Origin: Alcaligenes sp. SDU_A2
GTDB taxonomy: Bacteria; Pseudomonadota; Gammaproteobacteria; Burkholderiales; Burkholderiaceae_B
Direction: 5' to 3'
NCBI RefSeq assembly: GCF_038237375.1
Contig: NZ_CP151273.1
Coordinates: 2,294,001-2,358,000, forward strand
Length of the DNA: 64,000 bases
Shown here: in pieces, positions 54,367 through 62,506 of the stretch
How positions within the stretch are numbered: the stretch's first letter is position 1
How the letters are laid out: every line of letters begins with the position of its first letter
Notes under the pieces: model-generated
The model's input: the letters and a program-made list of their open reading frames with translations, nothing else
The model's database searches: none
What the model was told of the DNA's origin: nothing
Translations under genes and position numbers: made by a program

Positions 54367-55191
54367 TCAGCCAGCGTGCCGCTGCGCCCAGGCCTCAAAC
54401 CAATGCCGTGGCGAACGCCCCTGGTCGGGCCCCAATACGGAAAAGCCGCCGTCCACGGGCAGATCCACACCCGTCATCCAGGACGCCGCGCCCGACACGG
54501 CAAACAGCACCGCCTGGGCCACTTCCTGACCCGACCCCACCCGGCCCAGTGGGTGTACCTGTGCGCCCACCTGATCGGCCCGTTCGCGCGATCCAGCGGC
54601 CATGCTTTGCGTGGCCGGCGACCAGGTCCAGGCCGGCGACACGGTCAGAACACGGATGCCGGCCGGCGCCAACTCCACCGCCAGGCTCTTGGTCAGCTGC
54701 AAAATGGCCGCCTTGGACGCCGGATACAGCGCCCGTCCGGCAACCCCGAATTTGCCGCCCGTACTGCCCATATTGATGATGACCCCACCCTGCCCCATAT
54801 ACGCACTGGCCTTCTGCGCCAAAATGGCGCTCGACACCAGGTTCACGTCCAAAGTCTCGTGCCACAACGCCCGGCTGGAGGCCAGCCCCTGGTCGCCATA
54901 GCTGCAGGCATTGTTGACCAGAATATCGATGCGCCCGGTCTGTTCCAGGGCCAACTGCACACAGGCATCCAATTGTGCATCGTCACGGATGTCGGCATGC
55001 AGAAAATGCGCCCGGCCCACGGCGTTCAGGCGCGCCAACGTCGCCTGGCCCTGCTCTTGCCCCAAGCCCACCATCAAGACCCAGGCACCAGCACCGCACA
55101 GGGCCAAGGCAATGTCGGCACCCAAACCTTGACTGGCACCGGTCACAATGGCGACCTTGCCCTGCAAGTTAACGGAAAAATCCTGCTCCAT
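54367..55191 (-). CDS. Short-chain dehydrogenase/reductase
   Basis: A 274-residue SDR with cofactor motif TGASQGLG, NNACSYG and the active-site YPASKAA. In a ring-hydroxylating operon such an enzyme usually serves as cis-dihydrodiol dehydrogenase. Start at 55191 with GGGGGAT upstream. Confidence 0.87.
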   Translation of the reverse strand: MEQDFSVNLQGKVAIVTGASQGLGADIALALCGAGAWVLMVGLGQEQGQATLARLNAVGRAHFLHADIRDDAQLDACVQLALEQTGRIDILVNNACSYGDQGLASSRALWHETLDVNLVSSAILAQKASAYMGQGGVIINMGSTGGKFGVAGRALYPASKAAILQLTKSLAVELAPAGIRVLTVSPAWTWSPATQSMAAGSRERADQVGAQVHPLGRVGSGQEVAQAVLFAVSGAASWMTGVDLPVDGGFSVLGPDQGRSPRHWFEAWAQRHAG

Positions 55192-55209
55192 CTTATCCCC
55201 CTGTGGCAA

Positions 55210-55800
55210 CTAGCCGCCAAAGACCGCGTCCCAATCTTCCTGCTGGTCGATATCGGCAATCAGGCTCATACTGGCCAGCGACGCCTCGTGCGTGCCGGGC
55301 GGCGCAGCGCAGGCCGTGGCGGCCACCGCCACCTCGAAGCCCATGTCCACGGCATGACGCACCGTGCTCTCGACAACAGAATGCGTCGCCACGCCGGCCA
55401 CAACCAGCCTGTCCACACCCAGACGACGCAGCACCGGTTCCAAGGAAGAGCCGAAAAACGCATTGATGCGGGTGTGATGCACCTCGAACTCCTGCGGCAA
55501 AGGCTCAAGCCCCGTGTAGAAGTCCGCCCCCCAACTGCCCACCTGCATGGCCCCGATACGCTGCACATTGCGCAAAATGGGCGCATTGGTCAGCAAATCG
55601 GCGTAATCAGGCCGGTAACCGACCCGCACATGCACCACCGGCACGCCGCGCGCCCTGGCCTGAGCCAGCAAGCGGCCTGCAGCGGCAATCAGTTGCTGAC
55701 GCTGCGGGCTGTCGGCCGTCAGGCCGACCCGGATACGGCCATCCGCATGCAAGACATCGTTCTGGTAATGCAAGGCCAGCAAGGCCGTGCGCCCGCCCAT
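55210..55800 (-). CDS. Isochorismatase-like protein with altered catalytic residues
   Basis: A 196-residue protein of the cysteine hydrolase/isochorismatase fold. The usual catalytic Asp of the first strand is His (ALLALHYQND), and the loop that carries the nucleophile Cys reads GVATHSVVEST, with Val where Cys is expected. The Lys position is His/Arg (VHHTRINAFFGS). It either uses another mechanism or is not a hydrolase. It is kept in the dioxygenase operon between the beta subunit and the SDR. Confidence 0.75.
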   Translation of the reverse strand: MGGRTALLALHYQNDVLHADGRIRVGLTADSPQRQQLIAAAGRLLAQARARGVPVVHVRVGYRPDYADLLTNAPILRNVQRIGAMQVGSWGADFYTGLEPLPQEFEVHHTRINAFFGSSLEPVLRRLGVDRLVVAGVATHSVVESTVRHAVDMGFEVAVAATACAAPPGTHEASLASMSLIADIDQQEDWDAVFGG

Positions 55801-56336
55801 CAGATATACACCTGAATGGCGCCGTGCACCGCATCGCGGTCCACCAGATTGACTTGCTTCATGCGCAGCTTCCAGCCGCCGTCCTCTTGCGCTTGCAGCT
55901 TATGGATCAGCGAACCGACGCGGTGCACCGGCTCCTTGCCGCGCCACTCCATCGAATGGAAAGCGGAGCGCACCACCAGATAGCCATCGGGATCGGTGCC
56001 GTCTATCATCACATTGCTCACGACGCGACACGACTGCGTCACCGGCTGCTGGGACCAGTTGCGGCTGTTTTCCAGCCGACGGATACGCAGTTCGCGCAAC
56101 AGTTTGTTCTCCCAGCACAGCGAAATATGTTCGTAGGGGCTGGTCTGATCGAAACTGTGCGGCACCCAGTACATCCCGTCCTCGGTCCACAGATCCAGCC
56201 ACTCTGGCCAGCGGCGCTCGTCCAACAGGCGGGCCTCGTGGTAGATGTACTGCTCCACGGCACGGCTGGCCTGCGGATTCAGATTCACAGGCGCAACGCG
56301 GTCCACCCCTACATCAAAATCGATATCAAACAGCAT
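55800..56336 (-). CDS. Ring-hydroxylating dioxygenase beta subunit
   Basis: A 178-residue NTF2-like small subunit (HEARLLDERRWPEWLDLWTEDGMYWVP) of aromatic-ring dioxygenases, right after its alpha partner. Overlaps the isochorismatase-like gene at its end. Confidence 0.88.
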   Translation of the reverse strand: MLFDIDFDVGVDRVAPVNLNPQASRAVEQYIYHEARLLDERRWPEWLDLWTEDGMYWVPHSFDQTSPYEHISLCWENKLLRELRIRRLENSRNWSQQPVTQSCRVVSNVMIDGTDPDGYLVVRSAFHSMEWRGKEPVHRVGSLIHKLQAQEDGGWKLRMKQVNLVDRDAVHGAIQVYI

Positions 56337-56351
56337 GACGTCTCTCCTTGC

Positions 56352-57653
56352 TCAAGCCATGGTCATGAATTTTTTCCAGGCGCGAAACTGGTTGCGCATG
56401 GGCAATTCGCTGGTGCCGTTGGTCGCCACCATGCCGCCTTCTATCGGTTTGTCCGTGCCGTTATAACGGTGCATGCTGATCCAGTCGCCGCCGCGCGTCA
56501 GATTCCCTTCCTGGCAACGGCCATACACTTCAATATCGTCCGGCATCACGTTAGAGGACGGCGAATTGATCAGATTGGCATACATCAGCCCACGCTTATA
56601 GATCTCGTCCGGAGCCCCTTTCAGGCGAAACAGCTGAATCTCCACATGCGTGCGGTCCACCGCCACCGGGCGGATCACGCGAAACTGCTGGAACACCGTA
56701 TGCGGCGAGCCACTGCCGTAGATAATGGTGTTGTGGCGATTCTGGCCCAAAATGCCTAGCGCCTTCTCTTCGCCGTACGCATCCTTCAAGGTCTCGAAAT
56801 GCGCCTTGGATACCGGGTCGGTTTCGATGGCGCCGGGATTGAAGATGCCTTCCATATAGCCGTGGCCATTCTCGAAGGCATACAGGTCCAGCTTTTCCCA
56901 GAAGCCATACGGTTCGCCGTTGCCATCCATAATGTGCAGCTCCAGCGGCATGGAACCGTAATCCTGGGCCTGCTCGCGCGCCGCCACATACGACGATTCG
57001 TGCGTGACATTAGCGTGCATGGTGTCGTGCAGATTCTCGTAGAACACTTTCCAGTTCGAGGGTTGCCAAACCTTGAAGGTGCCGCCCACCACTTCCACTT
57101 CCCCGACCGGGGAGCGATCGCACATATTGTCGATGGACGTAATCACATGCCCCAGGAACTCGCCCAGATCCGGGCCCTCGGCGCTCTGGTTGGCAAACAC
57201 AAAGCCACGGTAGCTTTCCACCCTGGCCACGCGGCGCATGGAAAAGTCCGGATGTTTGGGATCGAAACAAGTGCCTTCAAAACCATTTTTCATGGGTGCG
57301 GCCAAATGCTGGCCATCCAGCTTGAAGGTCCAGGCATGGTAGGGGCAGCGAAAGAACTTGCCCGTATTACCGCAACCTTCGGCCACGACCTTGGCCCCTT
57401 TGTGCGGGCAGCGGTTATACAGCACATACACTTTCTTGTCGCTGCCGCGCACCATAATCACTTCCTGACCGCCCAGCGATGTCGTGTGGTAGTCACCGGG
57501 ATTGGGCACCTGACTGTCATGCCCCACATAAATCCAGGCACGTCCGTAAATCCGCTCCATTTCCAGCCGGAAAATCTCGGGATCGGTATAGACCGACTTA
57601 TGCACACTGTCCTCGCGCACCAGCGCGGCCAGGTCTTCGTTGCTGTAACTCAT
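56352..57653 (-). CDS. Ring-hydroxylating dioxygenase alpha subunit (Rieske)
   Basis: A 433-residue catalytic subunit. The Rieske ligands are C82-x-H84 (CPHKGAK) and C103-x-x-H106 (CPYHAW). The mononuclear iron site is in ENLHDTMHANVTHES, with H213 and H218. Substrate class cannot be given; reductase and ferredoxin genes are not beside it. Confidence 0.9.
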   Translation of the reverse strand: MSYSNEDLAALVREDSVHKSVYTDPEIFRLEMERIYGRAWIYVGHDSQVPNPGDYHTTSLGGQEVIMVRGSDKKVYVLYNRCPHKGAKVVAEGCGNTGKFFRCPYHAWTFKLDGQHLAAPMKNGFEGTCFDPKHPDFSMRRVARVESYRGFVFANQSAEGPDLGEFLGHVITSIDNMCDRSPVGEVEVVGGTFKVWQPSNWKVFYENLHDTMHANVTHESSYVAAREQAQDYGSMPLELHIMDGNGEPYGFWEKLDLYAFENGHGYMEGIFNPGAIETDPVSKAHFETLKDAYGEEKALGILGQNRHNTIIYGSGSPHTVFQQFRVIRPVAVDRTHVEIQLFRLKGAPDEIYKRGLMYANLINSPSSNVMPDDIEVYGRCQEGNLTRGGDWISMHRYNGTDKPIEGGMVATNGTSELPMRNQFRAWKKFMTMA

Positions 57654-57679
57654 GGTTCTCTCCTTGGAGCCGGGCCCGT

Positions 57680-58873
57680 TCAGGCACCCTTTTTATTGCC
57701 GTCCATCTTGCACTGCGGGGCAAAATGGTCCTGGAATTGCTCGAACACGGTAGACACGATCTTGTTGCTCATCTGGCCCTGCGCATTGGGAGCCACTTCG
57801 CGCATGTAATAGGTCTGCACCGGGTACTGGTTATGGTTAAAGGCGAAGGCACCACGCACCGATTCAAACGGGGCGCGCCGCAAGGCCTGGCGCATGGCCT
57901 GGCGGTCGTGTGCCGCCTTGGGATCGGCTTTCAGCGCGCCGTCCAGCAAACGGGCCGCATCATAGCCCTGGGCCGCGTACATGGACGGCAAACGACCATA
58001 CGTCTGCTGAAAATCGTTGACAAACCGCTGGTTGGCGGCATTGTCCAGATCCGGCGACCACTGGGCGGCGTTGGCCATGCCTTTCATGGAGTCGCCAATG
58101 GCCGCAATCGTGTCCTGATCGGCAGAAAAACCGGGGGTATACACCGCCATCTGACTGGACAGCCCCGAATTGACCAATTGCTTGATGAACGCCACGCCCA
58201 TGCCACCGGGCAGAAAGAAAAACACCGAATCTGCGCCCGAGGCCCGCATTTGGGCCAGTTCGGCGGCAAAATCCACCTGCCCCAGCTTGACATAGACTTC
58301 GTCGGCGATCTCGCCCTTGAAGGTGCGTTTGAACCCCTCGATGGACTCGCGCCCGCCCGGATAATTGGGGGCAATCAGGTACACCTTCTTGTGCGCCTGG
58401 TCGGTCACATATTTGCCCATCGCCGCCGGAATATCCTCGTTCTGCCAGGACACGGCAAAGAAATTGGGATTGCAACGCTCGCCGGCGTAATCGGCCGGGC
58501 CGGTATTGGCCGAAATATAAATGGTGTCGCTGTTCAGAATCGTGGGCATGACCGGCAGCAACACATTAGAAAAAGCCATGCCGGTAATGACATCGACCTT
58601 GTCGCGCTTGATCAGACGCTCCACGGCCTGACGCCCTTCCATCGGCTTTTGCTGGTCATCCACCACCGTCACCGCCGTGTCGATGCCGCCCAGCTTGCCG
58701 TCCGCGTGCTTGACGCCCAGCTCGAAACCATCGCGGATCTCCGAACCGATGGCCGCGCCCGGCCCCGACAAGGTAGTCAACAGCCCCACCTTGAATACAT
58801 CCTGCCCCCAGGCTGCGGAACTGGCCGCCGCCAGCGCCACAGCGCCCATACAGCCCGCAAATCGCTTGTTCAT
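57680..58873 (-). CDS. ABC transporter substrate-binding protein (Leu/Ile/Val-type family)
   Basis: A 397-residue periplasmic binding protein with signal peptide (VALAAASSAAWGQ) and KVGLLTTLSGPGAAIGSEIRDG. Members near aromatic-degradation genes often bind aromatic acids. No permease or ATPase genes lie nearby, so it must share a transporter. First gene of the operon. Confidence 0.87.
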   Translation of the reverse strand: MNKRFAGCMGAVALAAASSAAWGQDVFKVGLLTTLSGPGAAIGSEIRDGFELGVKHADGKLGGIDTAVTVVDDQQKPMEGRQAVERLIKRDKVDVITGMAFSNVLLPVMPTILNSDTIYISANTGPADYAGERCNPNFFAVSWQNEDIPAAMGKYVTDQAHKKVYLIAPNYPGGRESIEGFKRTFKGEIADEVYVKLGQVDFAAELAQMRASGADSVFFFLPGGMGVAFIKQLVNSGLSSQMAVYTPGFSADQDTIAAIGDSMKGMANAAQWSPDLDNAANQRFVNDFQQTYGRLPSMYAAQGYDAARLLDGALKADPKAAHDRQAMRQALRRAPFESVRGAFAFNHNQYPVQTYYMREVAPNAQGQMSNKIVSTVFEQFQDHFAPQCKMDGNKKGA

Positions 58874-59069
58874 GCGTGTCTCCGTCCTTGATCTTGAATA
58901 GAAAACTGCTACGTAAAGACGTCAATTCACAGCTTGGCCCCAATCTGCTAACGTGCGGGAAAAGGACTTACTGTTTTAAGTTTGAAATACATTAGGCCAC
59001 AGACAGGCCATCGGGCTATCCGGATGTGGCAACACACATCCAGATCCGGCAGAAATTAGGAGACACATC
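58874..59069. promoter_or_regulatory. Divergent promoter region of the dioxygenase operon and AraC gene
   Basis: A 196-base gap with outward-facing genes. It must contain both promoters and the AraC sites. I do not see a clear repeated operator by eye. Confidence 0.5.
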
Positions 59070-60050
59070 ATGCAAGCGTGGTTCATGTCGGGGTTAGCTC
59101 CCCTGCAGCGCAGCGCGCCGCGCTTTCAGTCACATTGCCCGGACCAGACCCGCAGCGAAACCGCCGGCGTGCTGACCGAGCATCGCCTGACCTGGAACGG
59201 CGGTCAGGTGGACGCCTCGTTGCGCTACGCAAAAAGCCACAGCTTTTCCTTTGTGCTGCTTAAATACGGCGCGGCGGTGCAGGTATCGCCGGGGGCGCTG
59301 GAAGATTTCCTGCTGTTTCAGGTGCCCATCCAAGGACACTCCTGTATCCGGGTCGGCCGCGAACGGGTGCGTGCCGACCCCAACACAGCCAGCGTCATCT
59401 CGCCGTCCCTGCCTTTGGAGCTGGACTGGGAACAAGGCTGCGAACAATTCCTGATCAAGATCCCGCGTGTACGCCTGGAAGAAGTCGCGCGCACGCAGCT
59501 GGACCTGACGCTGGACAGGCCCATTGAATTTGCCGCCACACTGGCACTGGATTCGCCACAAGGGCGCGCCTGGCAACATCAGGTGGGCAGTCTGCTGGCC
59601 TATGGATCGGAGCCGCCGCCCGAACTGGACAGTTGGCTGCGCCAGGTAGAGGACAATCTGCTGCTGCACCTGTTTCATACCCAGCCGAGTAACTACAGCC
59701 GGCAATTGCATCTGGGCAGCGCGCCCGCCGGTTCGCGCCGTGTGCAACGGGCCGAAGACTTTATGCGCGCCCATCTGGATCAGGTGCTGACGCTGGACGA
59801 CATTGCGCAGGCCGCCTGCGTCAGCGTACGCAGCCTGACCCAGGCCTTTCGCAGCGAACGCGGCCAAAGCCCCATGCAATTTCTAAAGCAACTACGGCTG
59901 GAAGCCGCCCACGCCGCCTTGCAACATGCGGCACCCGACGCCTTAGTAGGGGATCTGGCCCTGCGGGTGGGCTTTAACCACCTGGGACGTTTTTGCGCCG
60001 ACTACAAGATGCGATTCGGCTGCACCCCGTCCCAGACACTCAATGGTTGA
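59070..60050 (+). CDS. AraC/XylS family transcriptional regulator
   Basis: A 326-residue regulator: N-terminal AraC-binding-like domain (residues 15-200) and C-terminal double HTH (LTLDDIAQAACVSVRSLTQAF, then DLALRVGFNHLGRFCADYK). Close to the XylS/AraC_binding_2 type that responds to aromatic acids. Divergent to the dioxygenase operon. Confidence 0.88.
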   Translation: MQAWFMSGLAPLQRSAPRFQSHCPDQTRSETAGVLTEHRLTWNGGQVDASLRYAKSHSFSFVLLKYGAAVQVSPGALEDFLLFQVPIQGHSCIRVGRERVRADPNTASVISPSLPLELDWEQGCEQFLIKIPRVRLEEVARTQLDLTLDRPIEFAATLALDSPQGRAWQHQVGSLLAYGSEPPPELDSWLRQVEDNLLLHLFHTQPSNYSRQLHLGSAPAGSRRVQRAEDFMRAHLDQVLTLDDIAQAACVSVRSLTQAFRSERGQSPMQFLKQLRLEAAHAALQHAAPDALVGDLALRVGFNHLGRFCADYKMRFGCTPSQTLNG

Positions 60051-60093
60051 TACGGCCCGACAGCTGGTATAAACCGCCATCCAGCCGCAGGCC

Positions 60094-61254
60094 TTATTCC
60101 TCCAGCGCGTCGCCGGGCACCCACAGACGACCGTCGAACAAGCGGCGCGCTGTTCGGTAGAACGAACCGGCGCGGGCCTGCCATTGGTCCCCGTCGCGCT
60201 CCACCTGCGCGCCCACCGTCAACACGCCCGACGGCATGCCCAGACGCAAGGGGCCCGACGGAGCCACCGATGCCGACAGACACTGTGCCGGCAGGCTGCC
60301 CGTCATGCGGGCGGCCACCGCCGTACACAAGGAGATGGTCAAGGGTAAAGCGCGGTGCGGCTGCCCGTTGGATATTACCCGGGCCACCAGATCGATATCG
60401 CCCGCCGCAATGGTGTCGCCCGACAAGGTAGGGCTGTCCTGCGCCGGGGCCACGATGCATACAAAAGGCACAATGCGGATCTGGCGCGCGGCGTCCTCGT
60501 CCGGCGCAATGCCCATGCGCACCGAAGCCTGCACACGGATGGCATCCAGGCGCTCCAGTACCTGTGGCTGGGACTCCAGCCAATCGGGCAGCTCCAGCCC
60601 CGTCAGGCCCACATCAGCGGCGCGCACAAACACCGCTGCATTGGCGGCATCCACCAGCGACACTTCAATGCGCCCCACGCCAGGCACATCCAGCCATTCG
60701 GTCAATTGTCCGGTCGGCAACAAAGCCCCTGTGGACGCACCGCCCGGCTCGACAAAATCCAGGCGGATCGGCGAACCCGTGCCGCCCACTCCCGGAATGG
60801 CCAGATCGCCGTCGTAGCGCGGCTGGCCGTCCTGCACCAGAAAACGCGCATGAATGATTTTTTGCGTGTTGGTATTGAAAATCCGCACGCAGGCCTCGCC
60901 ATCCTGCGCCTGCACCAATCCTTCTTCTACAGCAAACGGTCCGACGGCCGAGCTCATATTGCCGCAATTGCCGCGATAGTCCACCTTTTGCTCTTTAATG
61001 GACACCTGCGCAAAGGTGTAGTCCACATCGGCCTCGGGGTGGCTGGATGGGCCTATGATGCACACTTTGGACAACGAGGACACCCCCCCGCCCATGCCAT
61101 CGAGCTGTCGTCCATACGGATCGGGCGAGCCCATCGCCGCCGCAAACAGCGGCGTCCAATCGTCACGATCGGCAGGCAGATCACGGGCGTGCAGCATCAG
61201 CGCCTTGCTGGTGCCGCCACGCATGAATACAGCAGGGAGGGATTTCTGTTTCAT
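60094..61254 (-). CDS. PrpF family isomerase (2-methylaconitate or 4-oxalomesaconate type)
   Basis: A 386-residue PrpF-fold protein: PAVFMRGGTSKALML, GGGVSSLSKVCIIG, DYRGNCGNMSSAVGPFAVEEG and TNTQKIIHA are family motifs. PrpF isomerises 2-methylaconitate; related enzymes tautomerise 4-oxalomesaconate. Start at 61254 has AGGA before it. The AcnD-like gene divergent beyond a GntR regulator suggests a tricarboxylic-acid isomerisation/hydration pair. Confidence 0.87.
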   Translation of the reverse strand: MKQKSLPAVFMRGGTSKALMLHARDLPADRDDWTPLFAAAMGSPDPYGRQLDGMGGGVSSLSKVCIIGPSSHPEADVDYTFAQVSIKEQKVDYRGNCGNMSSAVGPFAVEEGLVQAQDGEACVRIFNTNTQKIIHARFLVQDGQPRYDGDLAIPGVGGTGSPIRLDFVEPGGASTGALLPTGQLTEWLDVPGVGRIEVSLVDAANAAVFVRAADVGLTGLELPDWLESQPQVLERLDAIRVQASVRMGIAPDEDAARQIRIVPFVCIVAPAQDSPTLSGDTIAAGDIDLVARVISNGQPHRALPLTISLCTAVAARMTGSLPAQCLSASVAPSGPLRLGMPSGVLTVGAQVERDGDQWQARAGSFYRTARRLFDGRLWVPGDALEE

Positions 61255-61366
61255 CGTCATTCCTGGTGCTTGGCTTGCGCCGTTAATAAATGCCCCCAAA
61301 AGGGGTTGTTGTACCTTGGGTGATGCGGCATGCCGACGGCCCGGAGGTAACACAATCCGATCAACG

Positions 61367-62269
61367 CTATCGTGCGGCGCGCTGCAATTGCTGCACTTTT
61401 TCGTGACTGGCGTTGCCCAGGTGGCGTGCCAGCAGCTCGGCCGCCTGGGCACGTTCACCGCGCTCCAATAAGTCCAGAATCGCCAGATGCTCCAGGCACT
61501 GGCGACGGATACGATCCCGGTCTATGGTTTCCTGATATTCGAGCAAGCGGCGCAACTGATTCTGACGCGTCACCGTCTGGGCAATAAAGCGATTGCCCGA
61601 CAACGATGCCAAGGCTTCGTGGAATGTGGCATTGGCTTGATACATTTCGGCATGCCCGGCATGACGCCAGCCACCGTCGGCCAAGGCCTGCTGCTGCAAG
61701 CGCACCCGCTGGAGCACGGCGCTATCGATGGCAAAATCGGGCAGCAGCATGGCGGCCGGCTCCAGCATCTGACGCAAGGCATAACTTTCCGCGCAGGCCT
61801 GAGGGCCATCGATCATAGGCAGAAAAGACCAGCCCTTACTGGCGCGCTGCTCCATCCAACCTTCATTGGCGGCACGCGCCAAAATACGGCGCAAACGCTC
61901 GCGCGTCAGGCCGTAGCGGCGCATGGCATCATTTTCCGACAGCGTCTCGCCCCACGAACCGGACAATTTATCGCGCGCCAACTGCAAATAGACTTCGTCG
62001 TCCTGGCTGGCACCCAGTTCGTGCTCTACAACCCCAAGCTCGTCCGCGCCTTTCAGCAAAAAAACACCGCGTCGGGGCGGCTGCGCGCCCACAATGCCTT
62101 TCTCGGCCAGATACGCCAGGGCCGCCCGCACCGGCGAGCGCGACGCGCCCAGCGCCTGCGCCAAGGATTGCTCGGTCAAATGATGCCCGGCCGGCAAATG
62201 GCCTGCTCGTACATAATCGAGCAAGCGGTGTGCCAGCGTCAGGTGCAAAGCATTAAATTCGCTTTTCAT
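61367..62269 (-). CDS. GntR family regulator, FCD type
   Basis: A 300-residue regulator: N-terminal wHTH (SLAQALGASRSPVRAALAYLAEKG) and FCD-type helical ligand domain (TFHEALASLSGNRFIAQTV). Between PrpF and AcnD-like genes and likely controls both. Confidence 0.85.
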   Translation of the reverse strand: MKSEFNALHLTLAHRLLDYVRAGHLPAGHHLTEQSLAQALGASRSPVRAALAYLAEKGIVGAQPPRRGVFLLKGADELGVVEHELGASQDDEVYLQLARDKLSGSWGETLSENDAMRRYGLTRERLRRILARAANEGWMEQRASKGWSFLPMIDGPQACAESYALRQMLEPAAMLLPDFAIDSAVLQRVRLQQQALADGGWRHAGHAEMYQANATFHEALASLSGNRFIAQTVTRQNQLRRLLEYQETIDRDRIRRQCLEHLAILDLLERGERAQAAELLARHLGNASHEKVQQLQRAAR

Positions 62270-62377
62270 ACAAACCTATTCATGCAAGCGCCGGACGAAA
62301 AGACGCTGTGTGCCTACAGACGGCTCCCCATTTCTCTTGGCCAGACTAAAAACCAGAACGAAGCGTTGCCTTTTCAT

Positions 62378-62390
62378 TGTATTATATACA
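62378..62390. promoter_or_regulatory. Candidate GntR operator
   Basis: TGTATTATATACA has perfect 5-bp arms (TGTAT/ATACA) and lies between the GntR and AcnD-like genes. FCD regulators commonly bind such A/T-rich TGTAT-N-ATACA sites. A further ATACAAT follows nearby. Confidence 0.55.
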
Positions 62391-62506
62391 AACAAAATAC
62401 AATTTATTGGTTCTATCTGGCCTCCAGGCACCATTTATGCGCCTGGCTCTTCACGGTAACGCCGGTCCGCCCTTCCGGCCTTTTCTGTACGGATGCATTG
62501 CTTGCC

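Noticed and set aside
53680-55815. 711-codon open frame on the plus strand
   Set aside because: It lies antisense to the flavoprotein, SDR and isochorismatase-like genes, has His/Arg/Gln-rich composition typical of GC-rich shadows, and no family features.
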